DNA of 5,446 nucleotides from NCBI GenBank assembly GCA_937903315.1, contig CALCZO010000313.1, forward strand, positions 1-5,446. The letters run 5' to 3'. The DNA comes from an uncultured Alphaproteobacteria bacterium. GTDB taxonomy: Bacteria > Pseudomonadota > Alphaproteobacteria > Rhizobiales > Beijerinckiaceae. The notes beneath the pieces were generated by a model, which worked only from the letters and a program-made list of their open reading frames with translations, did no database searches and was not told the DNA's origin. Both the position numbers and the translations under genes were made by a program. Every line of letters starts with the position of its first letter. Within the stretch, counting starts at the first letter, position 1. Below are positions 5,330 through 5,446 of the stretch, piece by piece.

Positions 5330-5446
5330 ATGATGGCTGCTCCCGCCGCGATCATCTACGGCTGTCAGGGCCTGACCCTGACGGCTGGCGAGATCGATCT
5401 TTTCCGCAGGGTGAACCCGTGGGGCTTCATCCTGTTCAAGCGCAAC
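5330..5446 (+). CDS. nagZ: Beta-N-acetylhexosaminidase NagZ, 5' end (partial)
   Basis: The first 39 codons lie in the window and the right edge cuts the gene. The translation contains the glycoside hydrolase family 3 NagZ opening: a short strand (IIYGCQG), then TAGEIDLFRRVNPWGFILFKRN, which matches the family pattern LT..E..FFR...PWGFILF.RN. NagZ removes GlcNAc from GlcNAc-anhydroMurNAc (with or without peptide) in the cytoplasm during peptidoglycan recycling. The ATG at 5330 follows the SPOR stop with no gap; a second ATG at 5333 is equally possible, and GGGA at 5321-5324 could serve either. Translational coupling with the SPOR gene is likely. The catalytic Asp and the His of the family loop lie beyond the window and cannot be checked. 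In related genomes scpA and scpB usually follow. Confidence 0.9.
   Translation, partial: MMAAPAAIIYGCQGLTLTAGEIDLFRRVNPWGFILFKRN

Noticed and set aside
1..5446. CRISPR arrays, transposases, phage genes, toxin-antitoxin pairs, tRNA or rRNA genes
   Set aside because: None was seen. The window is filled by conserved core genes with uniform base composition, apart from the patch near 3400-3510.

Overview
The window is a strongly GC-rich bacterial segment holding a compact housekeeping cluster typical of Alphaproteobacteria. The order is a probable xth start and erpA on the minus strand, then dgt, argS, a SPOR-domain membrane protein and the first codons of nagZ on the plus strand. From recalled family knowledge, this order and the protein sequences look most like Rhizobiales or close relatives: the ErpA tail, the short type-2 Dgt, the N-terminal DPLMAELARIVGQ motif of the SPOR protein, and NagZ with NPWGFILFKRN. 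No 16S or other phylogenetic marker is present, so the order-level placement is tentative.

Layout. Positions 1-9 (minus) hold the first three codons of a gene with a strong Shine-Dalgarno, probably exonuclease III. Positions 157-495 (minus) encode the A-type Fe-S carrier ErpA, complete with three ligand cysteines. Positions 496-606 form a divergent intergenic region with a small perfect inverted repeat and a plausible erpA promoter. Positions 607-1815 encode an HD-domain dNTP triphosphohydrolase (Dgt), probably starting at a TTG. Positions 1845-3596 encode arginyl-tRNA synthetase. Positions 3644-5329 encode a 561-residue single-pass membrane protein with a C-terminal peptidoglycan-binding SPOR domain. 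Positions 5330-5446 are the 5' end of nagZ, cut by the window edge.

How the genes fit together. dgt, argS, the SPOR gene and nagZ are co-directional and tightly spaced, so they probably form one transcription unit. No intrinsic terminator was seen between them. The first two serve nucleotide-pool control and translation. The last two concern the cell wall: SPOR domains bind glycan strands stripped of stem peptides, and NagZ recycles GlcNAc-anhydroMurNAc fragments of such strands. An AT-richer patch at the end of argS, with a perfect 8-bp inverted repeat just upstream, may hold an internal promoter for the wall-related half.

The genes look intact, with no frameshift, mobile element, CRISPR array or defence gene. 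I found no convincing new biological system here. The points worth a second look are mainly regulatory dyads, start-codon corrections and the unusual composition of the SPOR protein.
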